Numbered from the stretch's first letter, positions 42,689 to 51,202 are shown. The stretch: DNA of 56,902 nt from Holophagaceae bacterium (GCA_025361125.1 JANYBM010000080.1:1-56902), one strand, 5' to 3'. A program made the numbers and translations. Notes: a model not told the origin generated them from the sequence alone.

Positions 42689-43590
42689 GAGGGTGTTTCA
42701 AAATAATCATGCAGCCAGCCTCGCCAGCATCAGGCGAGTCATCGCAAGGTAGATCAAGGATTCCACTGACGCACAGAGTTGTTCGTAGTCCTTGCTGAAG
42801 CGCCGATAACGGCCTATCCACGCGAAGGTCCGTTCCACCACCCAGCGGCGAGGAAGCACCTGGAATCCGATTGGGACGACCGGAGGCTCAACTCCTGGCG
42901 GCACCCAGACGACTCGTCTCCCATTGATCTTTCGGACAATCTCGGTCCTCCACCCAGCCGTGTCCTGGATCCACCGCACAAGCTTTCCCTGGTACCCGCC
43001 ATCCGCGAAAACCAAAGACACCCTTGGGCACTGTCCCATCGCGGCTTTGACAAGCAGTCGTGCTCCGTCGCGGTCTTGGATATCCGCTGGGTGGACCTTC
43101 ACTTTGATGAGGAGCCCCTGCGTGTCCGTGAGGATGTGCCTTTTCCTACCTTTGACCTTCTTGCCCGCGTCGTAACCGCGAGGCCCCCTTTTTCGGTCGT
43201 CTTGACCGATTGGCTGTCGATGACGAGGGCCGACGGGTGGGGTTCCCGGCCCATCCCGATCCGGACGAACTCCCGCAGGGAGCGATGCACCTCTTCCCAT
43301 GCACCCTGCCGCTTCCAGGCCCGAAACTGGCTGTACACCGTTTCCCACGGAGGAAGGTCGTGAGGCAGCATCCGCCAGGAACAACCGGTGCGGAGCAGGT
43401 AGAAGATACCGTTGAGCAGTTCACGCAGATCCTGTTTGCGCGGCCTGCCGCGAGGGTCCTTCTTGGCCGGGAGCCTGGCTTTAAGGATCTCCCATTCTTT
43501 GTCGTTCAGGTCGCTGGGGTAGGTTTCGCGGTCCATGCCAAAATATCGGATCCAGGCGCTCTACGCGCAATATTATTTTAAAACACCCTC
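42689..43590 (-). mobile_element. IS5-family insertion sequence (IS427-like group)
   Basis: About 902 bp bounded by inverted repeats: GAGGGTGTTTCAAAATAAT (42689-42707) and, at 43572-43590, its complement with one mismatch (18/19). The flanks read CTTAG on the left and CTCAG on the right, counting one terminal base, which fits a CTNAG-type target, although the two copies differ at the central base. It carries one transposase split in two frames. Group assignment is from transposase sequence and target type; a database comparison would settle it. Confidence 0.85.
42707..43536 (-). CDS. IS5-family transposase, two frames joined by a probable -1 frameshift
   Basis: Frame A starts at ATG 43536 (MDRETYPSDLNDKEWEIL) and stays open to 43099; frame B is open from 43384 to the TGA at 42707. 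They join at an A5G5 run at 43,184-43,193: a -1 slip there gives the canonical DSQSVKTTEKGGPRGYDAGKKVKGRKRH. D in VIDSQS, D in FADGGYQGK and the E in VVERTFAWIGRYRR form the DDE triad. The arrangement looks like a programmed frameshift, as in related IS elements, so the element may be active. Confidence 0.85.
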
Positions 43591-43728
43591 TCAGGTGGCA
43601 TGAATCCTCGCTTTCTTGGGCTTTCTTGGGTTAGGGGTTGACATTTTTCGAGCACACCTCCGCCACGCCTCTCACTTTCGTGGGGGCGCGCAGGGTGGTG
43701 GGGGTTGCGGGTGGTGAGGGATTGATTC

Positions 43729-44169
43729 CTAGCCGGGGTGTTCCACGTCGGCCGTGAAGACCGGCTCATGGGTGGGTTCCGCGACCTTTCCGCCCGGCTC
43801 CGGCGTCACTGTGATCATAAATCGGTTGTGCGGCGTCATGGTGTCGAGACTCCCCTCAAGGTTGTCGTTCAACACCAGTGCGCCGATGTTTTGTTTGGCG
43901 GCATTCCGGGGCTGCAGCCATACCACGTAGACCACCGCGTCAGAGGCGATCTTTGATGGCGGGGCCAGATGTTTGACCCGGATGGAGACCTTCGTGTTGC
44001 CGTTGTCTCCCACCGTGGCTTTGACCGTTCCCTCGCTGGCGGGGACCCCGGAAGCCGACACCATGGTTTGGGGTTTTGCACACCCCAGATGAAGGCCGGC
44101 GACTCCCACCACAAGGGGCAGGGCGGCCGTCAAAGCAACTCGTTGGATGATTAAGCTTGGTCGGTACAT
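43729..44169 (-). CDS. Small putative lipoprotein of unknown function
   Basis: 146 residues from ATG 44169, with GAGGAG 8 nt upstream. The signal sequence ends in a lipobox-like LHLGC at ~30, so it is probably lipid-anchored. The mature part is a small beta-rich domain with VVYVVWLQPRNAAKQNIGALVL and NRFMITVTPEPGG; this reminds me of the extracytoplasmic fold in anti-sigma-K-like proteins, but I see no partner sigma factor and do not assign a function. The upstream 50 bp are AT-rich. Divergent from the V4R remnant. Confidence 0.72.
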   Translation of the reverse strand: MYRPSLIIQRVALTAALPLVVGVAGLHLGCAKPQTMVSASGVPASEGTVKATVGDNGNTKVSIRVKHLAPPSKIASDAVVYVVWLQPRNAAKQNIGALVLNDNLEGSLDTMTPHNRFMITVTPEPGGKVAEPTHEPVFTADVEHPG

Positions 44170-44297
44170 TTTCAGACTCCTCGTTCTAGAGGCTTCAGAG
44201 AGCAAGATTGTGACCAAAACAGTTAGTCATTTTATTTATTCATTTATAAATTTTTTTGTCAGGTACTCCCTGGCATGACCCATCAAGATGAAATAGC

Positions 44298-44417
44298 ATG
44301 TCCTTCAATTCGAGGGAGACCCGAACACTCATGCGGGCCGCCGACCTGGACCATAAAGAGCTGCTGGAGCTGGACGCGGAGGGATGCGTGAACCCCATCG
44401 GTGCACGAAGGATGTGA
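44298..44417 (+). pseudogene. 39-codon remnant resembling the N-terminus of a V4R/XylR_N sigma-54 regulator
   Basis: The frame encodes MRAADLDHKELLELDAEGCV followed by NPIGARRM and TGA. This resembles the start of XylR/DmpR-type activators ('DL.LRELLELDPEGG.IRF...R'), after which ~500 residues are missing. Recognition is from memory of the family. No convincing Shine-Dalgarno. The stop overlaps the GTG start of the YtxH-like gene. It most likely is the leftover 5' end of a deleted regulator. Confidence 0.45.
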
Positions 44418-44677
44418 ACAAGCCGTTGGCTGCCTCCGAGCCCTACTCGGGAGCCCTTTCGAGCGGCGGGCTGGTGCTGACCTTCCTGACGGGCGCCGCG
44501 ATGGGCGCTGCGCTCGTCGCCCTCACCACTCCCAAGTCCGGCCCCGAGCACCGCGGGGATTTGAAAAACATGGCCCAACGCGCGCAGCAGAAGGCCGGTT
44601 TTTTGGCGGAGGAAGCCGTGGAGGCCTGGAACGACCTGAATGAAGGGGTGGTCCTCGCCGCCGCGAATTTCGAATGA
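44414..44677 (+). CDS. YtxH-like small membrane protein
   Basis: 87 residues from GTG 44414; an in-frame ATG at 44384 is the alternative. One membrane segment (GGLVLTFLTGAAMGAALVAL) followed by TTPKSGPEHRGDLKN and an amphipathic helix, as in YtxH-type general stress proteins, whose molecular function is not known. The overlap with the preceding 39-codon frame (ATGTGA) would couple their translation. Located among decayed genes, so expression is uncertain. Confidence 0.6.
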   Translation: MNKPLAASEPYSGALSSGGLVLTFLTGAAMGAALVALTTPKSGPEHRGDLKNMAQRAQQKAGFLAEEAVEAWNDLNEGVVLAAANFE

Positions 44678-44780
44678 GCCATAGTTGGCCTGCTGGAGCG
44701 CATTTCAGAGCGTGATCCCGGTCATGGCTTGGCCACGCGGCAAGGTTGCACCTGAACGGCACTCAGCGCAGAGGTCAGCC

Positions 44781-44915
44781 ATGCACAAGGAGTCCCATCG
44801 CAGTGGACAAATTGGTTGGTTACGGGCGGCGGTGCTGGGTGCCAACGACGGCCTCATCTTCACGAGCAGCCTGGTGGTGGGCGTGGCGACCGCCGGGCCC
44901 AGCCGTTCCAGCAGC
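44781..44915 (+). pseudogene. Truncated VIT1/CCC1-family metal transporter (N-terminal fragment)
   Basis: From ATG 44781 the frame reads HKESHRSGQIGWLRAAVLG followed by ANDGLIFTSSLVVGVATAG, the first membrane region of VIT1/CCC1 iron/manganese transporters, which carry 'WLRAAVLGANDG' here. After about residue 45 the family similarity stops and the frame continues as unrelated sequence to 45236. 44,915-45,156 shows nothing recognisable in any frame. The gene is therefore a fragment. Confidence 0.7.
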
Positions 44916-45156
44916 GATTTTTCCGCTGGCGCCCCTTGGCCCGGTTTTCGGGGCAGTTCAGGCGGGTTCAATAGGTCTCGTTTCTCGGTGGCGACGGGTC
45001 AAGGTTGCCGTCGGCAGTGGTTCGGCTCAAACACAAGGTCCAGAAATGGAGGCGATCGAAGGAAGGTCGATTCTCGATCACACCCTGCAAACTCTGGGAT
45101 GCAGCGGTTCGGCTCGGAAAAGAGCTGCTTGAATTTGACGATTCGGGTCGCCCCGA

Positions 45157-46143
45157 TCACTTCGCCCAGGCGAGTCCGTCGGGGCCAGCGCCGACATCGA
45201 TGGTCGACGTCATCTCCCACTTCTCCAAGTCGATGACCGAGACCTTCTTCGCCCTTGAGCCGGGGACATAGGCGAACCTGCCGTCAGGGCGGATGAGCAT
45301 CTCCTAGGGTGCCGTTTCCACTGGGATTTTCTTCGCAACCTTCATCTGCCGCAGGTCCACCACGGCGACAAGGCTCATTTTGGGGATGGGGACGAGGAGC
45401 CATTTCCCGTCGGGAGTGGCGGCTGAGCCGTAGCCGCTGCCGGGGAGGTCGATCCAGCGGCTGATCGCGTGGGTCGCGGTGGCGATCACCGCCATGCGGG
45501 GCTTGGTCTGGTCGGAGGTGAAGACGAATTTGTCGTCGCGGGAGATGGCGATCCGCTGCGAGACGGCCGAGATCGGGATCACGGAGATTAGTTTGCGGGC
45601 CTCCAGGTCGAGCACCGAGACGCTGCCGGGATTCACGTTCGAGGTGTAGCCACGCTTCCCGTCGCAGGTGACAACGAGCATGTGGGACTGCGGCGCGCCG
45701 GTGGGAATCTTTCCGACGATCTGGAGGGTGTTCGAATCGACGATGGTTACGTCGTTGCCAAGTTCGGTCGTCACGTAGAGCAGTTTCTTCACCGGCTCGT
45801 AGACGACGCAGTGGGGCCGGACGCCGTGGCCAAAGTCGACTCGTCCGGTGATGGTGCCGGTCTGTGAGTCGATGGCGAGCATCTCGCTTCCATCCAATCC
45901 CGGCGCACCGACCCCGGAGCTGCCGTAAATCGGCATGAACACGGTGCGGTTATCGGGTCCGACCGCGATCTCATGCCCGTGCATGGTGGTCTGGCGCTCG
46001 TCGACGACGGCAATCTGCCGGTTCGCGGTGGGGTCGACGATACTCATCGTCTTGTCACCCTGGTTGACCACGAACAGCCTCGGTCCATCGGCCATGGCCG
46101 CCGACCACGCGATTGCCAAGGAAAGTCCCACAAGCTTTGTCAT
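45157..46143 (-). pseudogene. YVTN beta-propeller protein interrupted by an in-frame amber codon
   Basis: From ATG 46143 a signal peptide (KLVGLSLAIAWSAAMA) leads into YVTN-type repeats (RLFVVNQGDKTMSIVDP, KLLYVTTELGNDVTIVDS, AVVDLRQMKVAKKI). TAG at 45304-45306 ends the frame after VETAP, but the same frame continues with EMLIRPDGRFAYVP...KKVSVIDLEKWEM and closes at TGA 45157-45159, completing another repeat of the propeller. A C-to-T change of a CAG (Gln) codon explains this. If the stop is real, the last propeller blade is missing. A GTG two codons before the ATG is an alternative start. Exported, function unknown. Confidence 0.8.
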
Positions 46144-46500
46144 TGTCACGAAGCGAGGATAACCATTTTTTCCCTATCCCACCGGCTTTTTACTGTCCAT
46201 TGGAGGATCTATATGCCCGTCAGCCAGCCCGTTCATGCACGCTTGCAGTCGGGACGCGATAATCGAACCTAAAGTAATGCGGAAAACCCCGAGGAATTGA
46301 ACCGGGAGATCACCAACTTACTCCGAACGCACCCCCCAACAACGGTGTCCCCAATTCAATACCAGAAGGCATCTCAAGAAATCACGGTCGTTCCAATTCT
46401 ATTCCTGACGAAATGCATTCAAATCATTTCCCGACAATAGGTGTCATTTGTTCTCCCAATTTCCCTATCGGTTCGTGGATAGACTGGGTTTTTAGGACCG
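46144..46500. other. 357-bp region between propeller pseudogene and sigma-54 activator
   Basis: A 19-codon frame at 46213-46272 (MPVSQPVHARLQSGRDNRT) has an ideal GGAGGA 8 nt upstream. After its TAA the same frame runs open to TAG 46438-46440 with protein-like composition (NPEELNREITNLLRTHP). It could be a small gene broken by a nonsense change, but no family is recognised. The last 60 bp should hold the activator promoter; AGGA precedes its start. Confidence 0.35.
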
Positions 46501-47862
46501 ATGGCGGGAAACACTATGGCTATGGGGAAAATCCTGGTGGTCGAAAGTGGGCAGAATGATCTGCACGCGCGGCTGGTTCGAGCTGAAGGGTTCGAAGCCG
46601 TTCAGGTGGATAGCCTGGTGTCGGCGGAGCAGGCCTTTGCGCTGGACCGGCCAGATGTCGTCCTCTTGGATCGCAACCTTGGCGATGGCGGAGCGCTGGA
46701 ATTCATTCACCGCCTTCGAGACATGGATGCCGAAGTGCCCATCCTGTTGCTGTTGGACCCAGAATTCATCCACAGGGCCGCCGAGGCGGTTCGCTCCGGC
46801 GTGGAGCAGTTCCTAAGCAAACCTGTGGACCCGGATGCCCTGGCGGTGGTGCTGAGCCGCATCTTCGAGCGCGTGCAGCAACGGAAACGGAATCTGGCGG
46901 AAGAAAGCCGGAAGATCCGCTTTGCTGTCAGTCCTTTTTTCGGTACCAGCGCCGCGGTGCAGCGCTTTGAGGAGCAAGTCACCCGCGTCATCATGGTTGA
47001 CCGCCCCGTGCTGATCCAGGGCGAGACCGGTGTGGGAAAGAGTGCCTTGGCGCGCTGGATCCACAATCACTCCCCCCGGAAAGGCAACGCCTTCGTGGAA
47101 CTGAACTGCGCCGGGCTGGGTAAGGAAATGCTGGAAAGCGATTTGTTCGGCCATGAAAAAGGGGCTTTTACGGGTGCGGTGGTGGCCAAGCCTGGGCTCC
47201 TGGAAATCGCCCACCGGGGAACCATTTTCATGGATGAAATCGGCGACATGGACTTGGCGGTGCAGCCGAAAATTCTCAAGGCCATTGAAGAACGCCAGTA
47301 CCGGCATATGGGCGGCACCGAAGATCGCACCGTGGACGCTCGGCTCATCGCCGCTTCCCACAAAAACCTGCAACAGCTCGTGGCCGATGGGCGTTTCCGC
47401 AGTGATCTGTTCTACCGCATCGGCGGTCTGCCGATCCTGGTTCCGCCTTTACGGGAACGTAGGGAAGACATCGTGCCCCTCGCCAATTATTTTCTGTCGC
47501 GGTTCGCGTCTGAGTGGCGCTGCGGTGAATTGGAATTGTCCCAGACCACCGCCAAGACCCTAGAAAAACACGATTGGCCAGGCAACATCCGCGAGCTGAA
47601 AAATGCCCTGGAAAGGGCCATTATTTATCGCCAAGGGAATCTTCTTCAGCCTACGGACTTCCAACTGGGAACCGCAGGGCCGAGCAAGACCTCTGAAATT
47701 GATGTTTCGCTCACCTTGGCAGAGGTGGAGGCAGAGCACATTCAGCGGGTGCTTGATGCCTGCAGTGGTCGGGTGGACGAGGCCGCGCGAAAATTGGATA
47801 TTTCCCGCAGTTCTCTCTATCAACGGATGCAACGGCTAGGTGCCAGGCCAAAGCAAGGCTGA
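46501..47862 (+). CDS. Sigma-54-dependent response regulator (NtrC-type) with atypical receiver
   Basis: 453 residues. Receiver (8-120): D57 in VVLLDRNL and K107 in LSKPV are kept, but the acidic pair is E15-S16 and the switch Thr is replaced within ILLLLDP. AAA+ domain (~145-375): Walker A GETGVGKS, GAFTGA loop (~220) for sigma-54 contact, Walker B TIFMDEIGD, and RSDLFYRI arginine fingers. C-terminal Fis-type HTH (VDEAARKLDISRSSLYQRMQRLG). It should open sigma-54 promoters; one lies 112 bp downstream of its stop. No histidine kinase is adjacent, so it is an orphan and may not rely on normal phosphorylation. AGGA precedes ATG 46501. Confidence 0.93.
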   Translation: MAGNTMAMGKILVVESGQNDLHARLVRAEGFEAVQVDSLVSAEQAFALDRPDVVLLDRNLGDGGALEFIHRLRDMDAEVPILLLLDPEFIHRAAEAVRSGVEQFLSKPVDPDALAVVLSRIFERVQQRKRNLAEESRKIRFAVSPFFGTSAAVQRFEEQVTRVIMVDRPVLIQGETGVGKSALARWIHNHSPRKGNAFVELNCAGLGKEMLESDLFGHEKGAFTGAVVAKPGLLEIAHRGTIFMDEIGDMDLAVQPKILKAIEERQYRHMGGTEDRTVDARLIAASHKNLQQLVADGRFRSDLFYRIGGLPILVPPLRERREDIVPLANYFLSRFASEWRCGELELSQTTAKTLEKHDWPGNIRELKNALERAIIYRQGNLLQPTDFQLGTAGPSKTSEIDVSLTLAEVEAEHIQRVLDACSGRVDEAARKLDISRSSLYQRMQRLGARPKQG

Positions 47863-47866
47863 TTGT

Positions 47867-47898
47867 CCAGATTATAGAAAATGGATTCTATTTTCTGG
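47867..47898. promoter_or_regulatory. Dyad upstream of the sigma-54 promoter, candidate activator site
   Basis: Perfect 7-bp arms AGAAAAT (47876-47882) and ATTTTCT (47890-47896), within a region framed by CCAGA and TCTGG. The centre lies about 90 bp upstream of the -24 element, a usual enhancer distance. It could bind the activator encoded just upstream, or be a hairpin ending that gene. Confidence 0.4.
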
Positions 47899-47973
47899 AA
47901 ATCGGGTAAATCACCCTTCGATTCTAGTTTTATAAGTTGTTAATAATTAGATAATTATGTTTATTTTTTGAAC

Positions 47974-47989
47974 TGGCACAGAGTCTGCT
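47974..47989 (+). promoter_or_regulatory. Sigma-54 promoter
   Basis: TGGCACAGAGTCTGCT matches the -24/-12 consensus (TGGCACG-N4-TTGCW) with the invariant GG (47975-47976) and GC (47987-47988) exactly 10 bp apart. Transcription would start near 48,000 and give an ~85-nt leader before the secreted-protein gene. An AT-rich stretch lies just upstream, suitable for DNA bending. Confidence 0.75.
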
Positions 47990-48086
47990 TCTTGGTTGTC
48001 GGCCTTGGATTTCGGCCCTTCCGATTCCAGGCCACCCTCAAGCCCCCCACGGGGCGTTCAACCTCATTCCCCTGAGGAGGATAGCC

Positions 48087-48467
48087 ATGCGTCTGCGCTC
48101 TCTACTGCCCATCATTCTGGCTTCCCTTCCCTTGGCAGCGGGAACATCGGCCTCTGCTTCAGCCTCGGTATCCGTCCGAATCGTCTCCAAGGAATGGCTT
48201 GCGTCCAATGATGCCCGTCTGTTGGCGTCCCCCCGATCCGCCACGGCCACCTCCAGAGGCACCATTCAAGAAAACGGCGCGACTTATCTTTTGGTGGATG
48301 TCAAAGGGAACAGCTTCAAATTTGAAGTACCCCAGGGAACAGTGGTCCCCGAAGGAACTGTTCAGGTCAACTACGTCCCCCTGTACGACCAGGGCCATCA
48401 ACGGCTCGTGGCCATGACCATCAACGACCGAAATATGGTTCGGGAATACAAAAACACAAAGCCCTGA
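48087..48467 (+). CDS. Small secreted protein of unknown function
   Basis: 126 residues with a clear signal peptide (MRLRSLLPIILASLPLAAGTSASA). The mature ~100 residues contain a beta-rich segment (ATYLLVDVKGNSFKFEVPQGTVVPEG) and match no family known to me. GAGGAGG precedes ATG 48087; CCTCA/TGAGG (48062-48066/48073-48077) could fold next to that site. It is the first gene behind the sigma-54 promoter and is followed 26 bp later by the TPR gene, so both are probably sigma-54 controlled. Confidence 0.8.
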   Translation: MRLRSLLPIILASLPLAAGTSASASASVSVRIVSKEWLASNDARLLASPRSATATSRGTIQENGATYLLVDVKGNSFKFEVPQGTVVPEGTVQVNYVPLYDQGHQRLVAMTINDRNMVREYKNTKP

Positions 48468-48493
48468 ATGGCAACAACAGAAAGGGGTCTCCA

Positions 48494-49024
48494 GTGAATA
48501 GCATTTATCCGGGACATATCCTAGCCGAGCAAACTCCGAACGAACGCTTCCAGGATGCCCTTAGGGCATTCCAGGACCTGGATGTTCAGCGCGCTTATGA
48601 CCTCGTTCAATGCGCGATCCGCCAAGACCCAAACCAGGTGGATTATTACCTGTTCAAGGCCAAGCTTTTCGAAACCAGCGGCAGTGACCGCCGGGCCACG
48701 ATCCAATCCTACGAAACAGCGCTCAATCTACAACCAATGAATGCTGAAACCATGCTTCGGCTCGCTCAGCACCTGCAGGCAGAAGGCATGCAAGTCAGGG
48801 CCCTCACGCTTATTCAAAGAGCACGGGAACTTTCTCCCAACCATAAATTGTTGAAACGCATGGATATAACTTCCACTTCAACCAGCAAAGTAATGGACAT
48901 GGGTCCTGAGCCAGTTGAGTCCAAAGGTCTCAAGAACCTGGGCCAACAGACGAAAACCCTGCTTATCAAGATCCTGGAGAGAGTCGTTGGGGTTAGGGGG
49001 CGGGAGGGCGTGCCTACACGTTGA
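48494..49024 (+). CDS. TPR-repeat protein
   Basis: 176 residues from GTG 48494, with AAAGGGG 6 nt upstream. Residues ~15-115 form about three TPR-like helical pairs (AFQDLDVQRAYDLVQCAIRQ, ATIQSYETALNLQPMNAETM, LIQRARELSPNHKLLKRM). The C-terminal ~55 residues are basic, lack repeats and include QTKTLLIKILERVVGVRGR. No signal peptide. Cotranscribed with the upstream secreted protein. TPRs mediate protein contacts; the partner is unknown. Confidence 0.8.
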   Translation: MNSIYPGHILAEQTPNERFQDALRAFQDLDVQRAYDLVQCAIRQDPNQVDYYLFKAKLFETSGSDRRATIQSYETALNLQPMNAETMLRLAQHLQAEGMQVRALTLIQRARELSPNHKLLKRMDITSTSTSKVMDMGPEPVESKGLKNLGQQTKTLLIKILERVVGVRGREGVPTR

Positions 49025-49135
49025 AAACCTGAGAGCTGCCCCCTTCGCCGGCGCTTCCAACAGGGAACCAGGGGGTTTAAGATTTGTCTGAGGCAAGGTT
49101 GCTTGATAAAAGACCGCTTCGGCCACACTGGAACC

Positions 49136-51202
49136 ATGGCTCACACCATGGATAAATTCTTCGCGCCACCTGAAGGTCGGCTCTACGCCTGTTTTCCAGG
49201 GGCGGAGGAGCGGCCGGGGCAGGCGCGCATGGCGGAATTGGTTTGGGATGCCATCGAAGAAGGCGCGGCCACCAAGAAGGCTTGGCGCGACGCGGGTGGC
49301 GATCCTGAAGCAAAACCTGATGCGGTCGTACAAGCCATCGAGGCAGGTACGGGTACCGGAAAATCCTTGGGTTACCTGATCCCGGCCTTGGCCGCCGAGC
49401 AACGTCCCGTGCTGGTGGCCACGCGCACCAAACAGCTACAGCGCCAGTTGCTGGAAGAAGACGTTCCGCGGGCCAGCGGCATCCTGGGCCGACCGATCAA
49501 AGCCGTGGTGGCCAAAGGCCGAAGCAACTACCTTTGCAAGGCTGCCTGGGAACAGATGGAAGCGCAGCCACCTTCGGAAATGACCATGGCGGACCATGGG
49601 CTTTGGATGGCGCTTGCGAAATGGACCCAGGAAACCGAAATCGGCGACCGGGAAGAACTGGGCCGCTTCGGCGAGGGTGAATCGGAACTATGGGACAAGC
49701 TCAACGCCCGTTCCGAGCGCTGTACGGGAAAGCAATGTTCCCATTTCGAGGACTGCCACCTCACCACCCTGCGGCTGGAGATCACGACGGCCGATATCGT
49801 CATTGTCAACCATGCTTTGCTGCTGGCGGATCGCGTACTGCGGGAATCGGCCTTCGGCCAGGTGCTGCCGGACGCACCGGTGCTCATTCTGGACGAGGCC
49901 CACGACATTGAAGAACAGTTGACGGAAAGCTGCGCCGAGCAGTGGTCCAATCGGGCCATGACGATGCTCTTCCGCGATCTTGCGGATGAAGCCGCCAAGG
50001 AACCTGAAGGCACGGCCTTGGAAGCTCTTTTGCAGCCTTGGGAAGACGCGTGGCAACAAGTGCTTTCCTGGCTTCCACTGGGCAATGGGACTTTCGGGTT
50101 TGATGACCCACAACTACCGCTCAAGGAACTCGCGGATGCCGTGGTGGCTTGGATCTCCACAGGCCAATCCGCATGGAAGGAAACCAAGCGGCTGGCCTCG
50201 CGCTCACCTGATGCCAACCCTGATGTCCCCAATTGGCGCAAACTCTCCGAGCGCGTGGGCCTGGCTTTTCAGCGCATGGAACAGATCTTCGCGCAGCCCG
50301 AGGGGTGGGTCTCAACGCTCAACCGCGAAGGCCCCCACAGCTTTGGCTTCAAGGCCAATCCAGTGGATGTGCGGCCCTTCTTTCACCAACATCTGCGCCG
50401 GGGCTTTGACACCGTGCTGATGACCTCGGCCACCCTGCGGGATGGACGTGGTTTCAACGGACTGAAGCTCCGCCTGGGGCTCACGAAGGAAGAAGCGGAG
50501 CGCGCCGAGTTGGTGGAAAGCCCATTCGATTTCGAGACCCAAGGCCTGCTGTTCGTTCCCCCGGACTTGCCCGAACGCCGCGCAGCCCGGGATGGTGTGG
50601 GCGAACCCGCCTGGGTCGAAGGCAGTCTTTCCGCCATGGAACGATTGCTGCGCGCCTCCCGGGGCCGGGCGCTGATCCTGTTCACTAGCAGGCGTATGTT
50701 GGCGGCCTTCAAACCTCGGCTGGAAGCGGCTTTGCCAAACATCACCTTCTTCACCCAGGGCGATGGGCTGTCGCGAAGCCTGCTCATGGAACGCTTCCAG
50801 AAAACGCCTGATGCCGCACTCTTGGGCCTGGCAAGTTTCTGGCAGGGTGTGGACATGCCGGGGGAAGCGCTGAGCCTGGTTATCGTCACAAGTCTGCCCT
50901 TTGCGCCCCCGGATGATCCAGTGCTGCAGGCACGCATCCGCGAGGCTGATGCCAAATCCCAAGGCCTGGGATTCATCGGCATCCAGGTGCCAGCCATGAC
51001 GCTGAAGCTGAAACAGGGCATCGGCCGTCTGATCCGCACCAAACAGGACCGTGGCGTAGTCTGCATCCTGGATCCACGGCTGATGCTGCCCCACGAGGAC
51101 CGCTACGGGAAGCGCTATGCCGCCCAGGTGCGCGCCGCACTGCCGCCCTTCCCCATCACCCGGGATTGGCCGGAAGTAGAGGCCTTTCTCCGGGACCTCT
51201 GA
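49136..51202 (+). CDS. DinG/Rad3-type ATP-dependent DNA helicase
   Basis: 688 residues from ATG 49136; an upstream TTG (49103) and ATG 49148 are alternatives. Superfamily 2 XPD-like helicase: AIEAGTGTGKSLGYLIPAL (Walker A), LILDEAHDIEE (DEAH), LMTSATLRDGR, and LKQGIGRLIRTKQDRGVV (motif VI). Cysteines in NYLCKAAWE, RCTGKQC and EDCHL are spaced as the 4Fe-4S cluster of this family. It unwinds DNA 5' to 3' and acts on R-loops and damaged DNA. Its start follows the TPR gene by 111 bp. Confidence 0.92.
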   Translation: MAHTMDKFFAPPEGRLYACFPGAEERPGQARMAELVWDAIEEGAATKKAWRDAGGDPEAKPDAVVQAIEAGTGTGKSLGYLIPALAAEQRPVLVATRTKQLQRQLLEEDVPRASGILGRPIKAVVAKGRSNYLCKAAWEQMEAQPPSEMTMADHGLWMALAKWTQETEIGDREELGRFGEGESELWDKLNARSERCTGKQCSHFEDCHLTTLRLEITTADIVIVNHALLLADRVLRESAFGQVLPDAPVLILDEAHDIEEQLTESCAEQWSNRAMTMLFRDLADEAAKEPEGTALEALLQPWEDAWQQVLSWLPLGNGTFGFDDPQLPLKELADAVVAWISTGQSAWKETKRLASRSPDANPDVPNWRKLSERVGLAFQRMEQIFAQPEGWVSTLNREGPHSFGFKANPVDVRPFFHQHLRRGFDTVLMTSATLRDGRGFNGLKLRLGLTKEEAERAELVESPFDFETQGLLFVPPDLPERRAARDGVGEPAWVEGSLSAMERLLRASRGRALILFTSRRMLAAFKPRLEAALPNITFFTQGDGLSRSLLMERFQKTPDAALLGLASFWQGVDMPGEALSLVIVTSLPFAPPDDPVLQARIREADAKSQGLGFIGIQVPAMTLKLKQGIGRLIRTKQDRGVVCILDPRLMLPHEDRYGKRYAAQVRAALPPFPITRDWPEVEAFLRDL

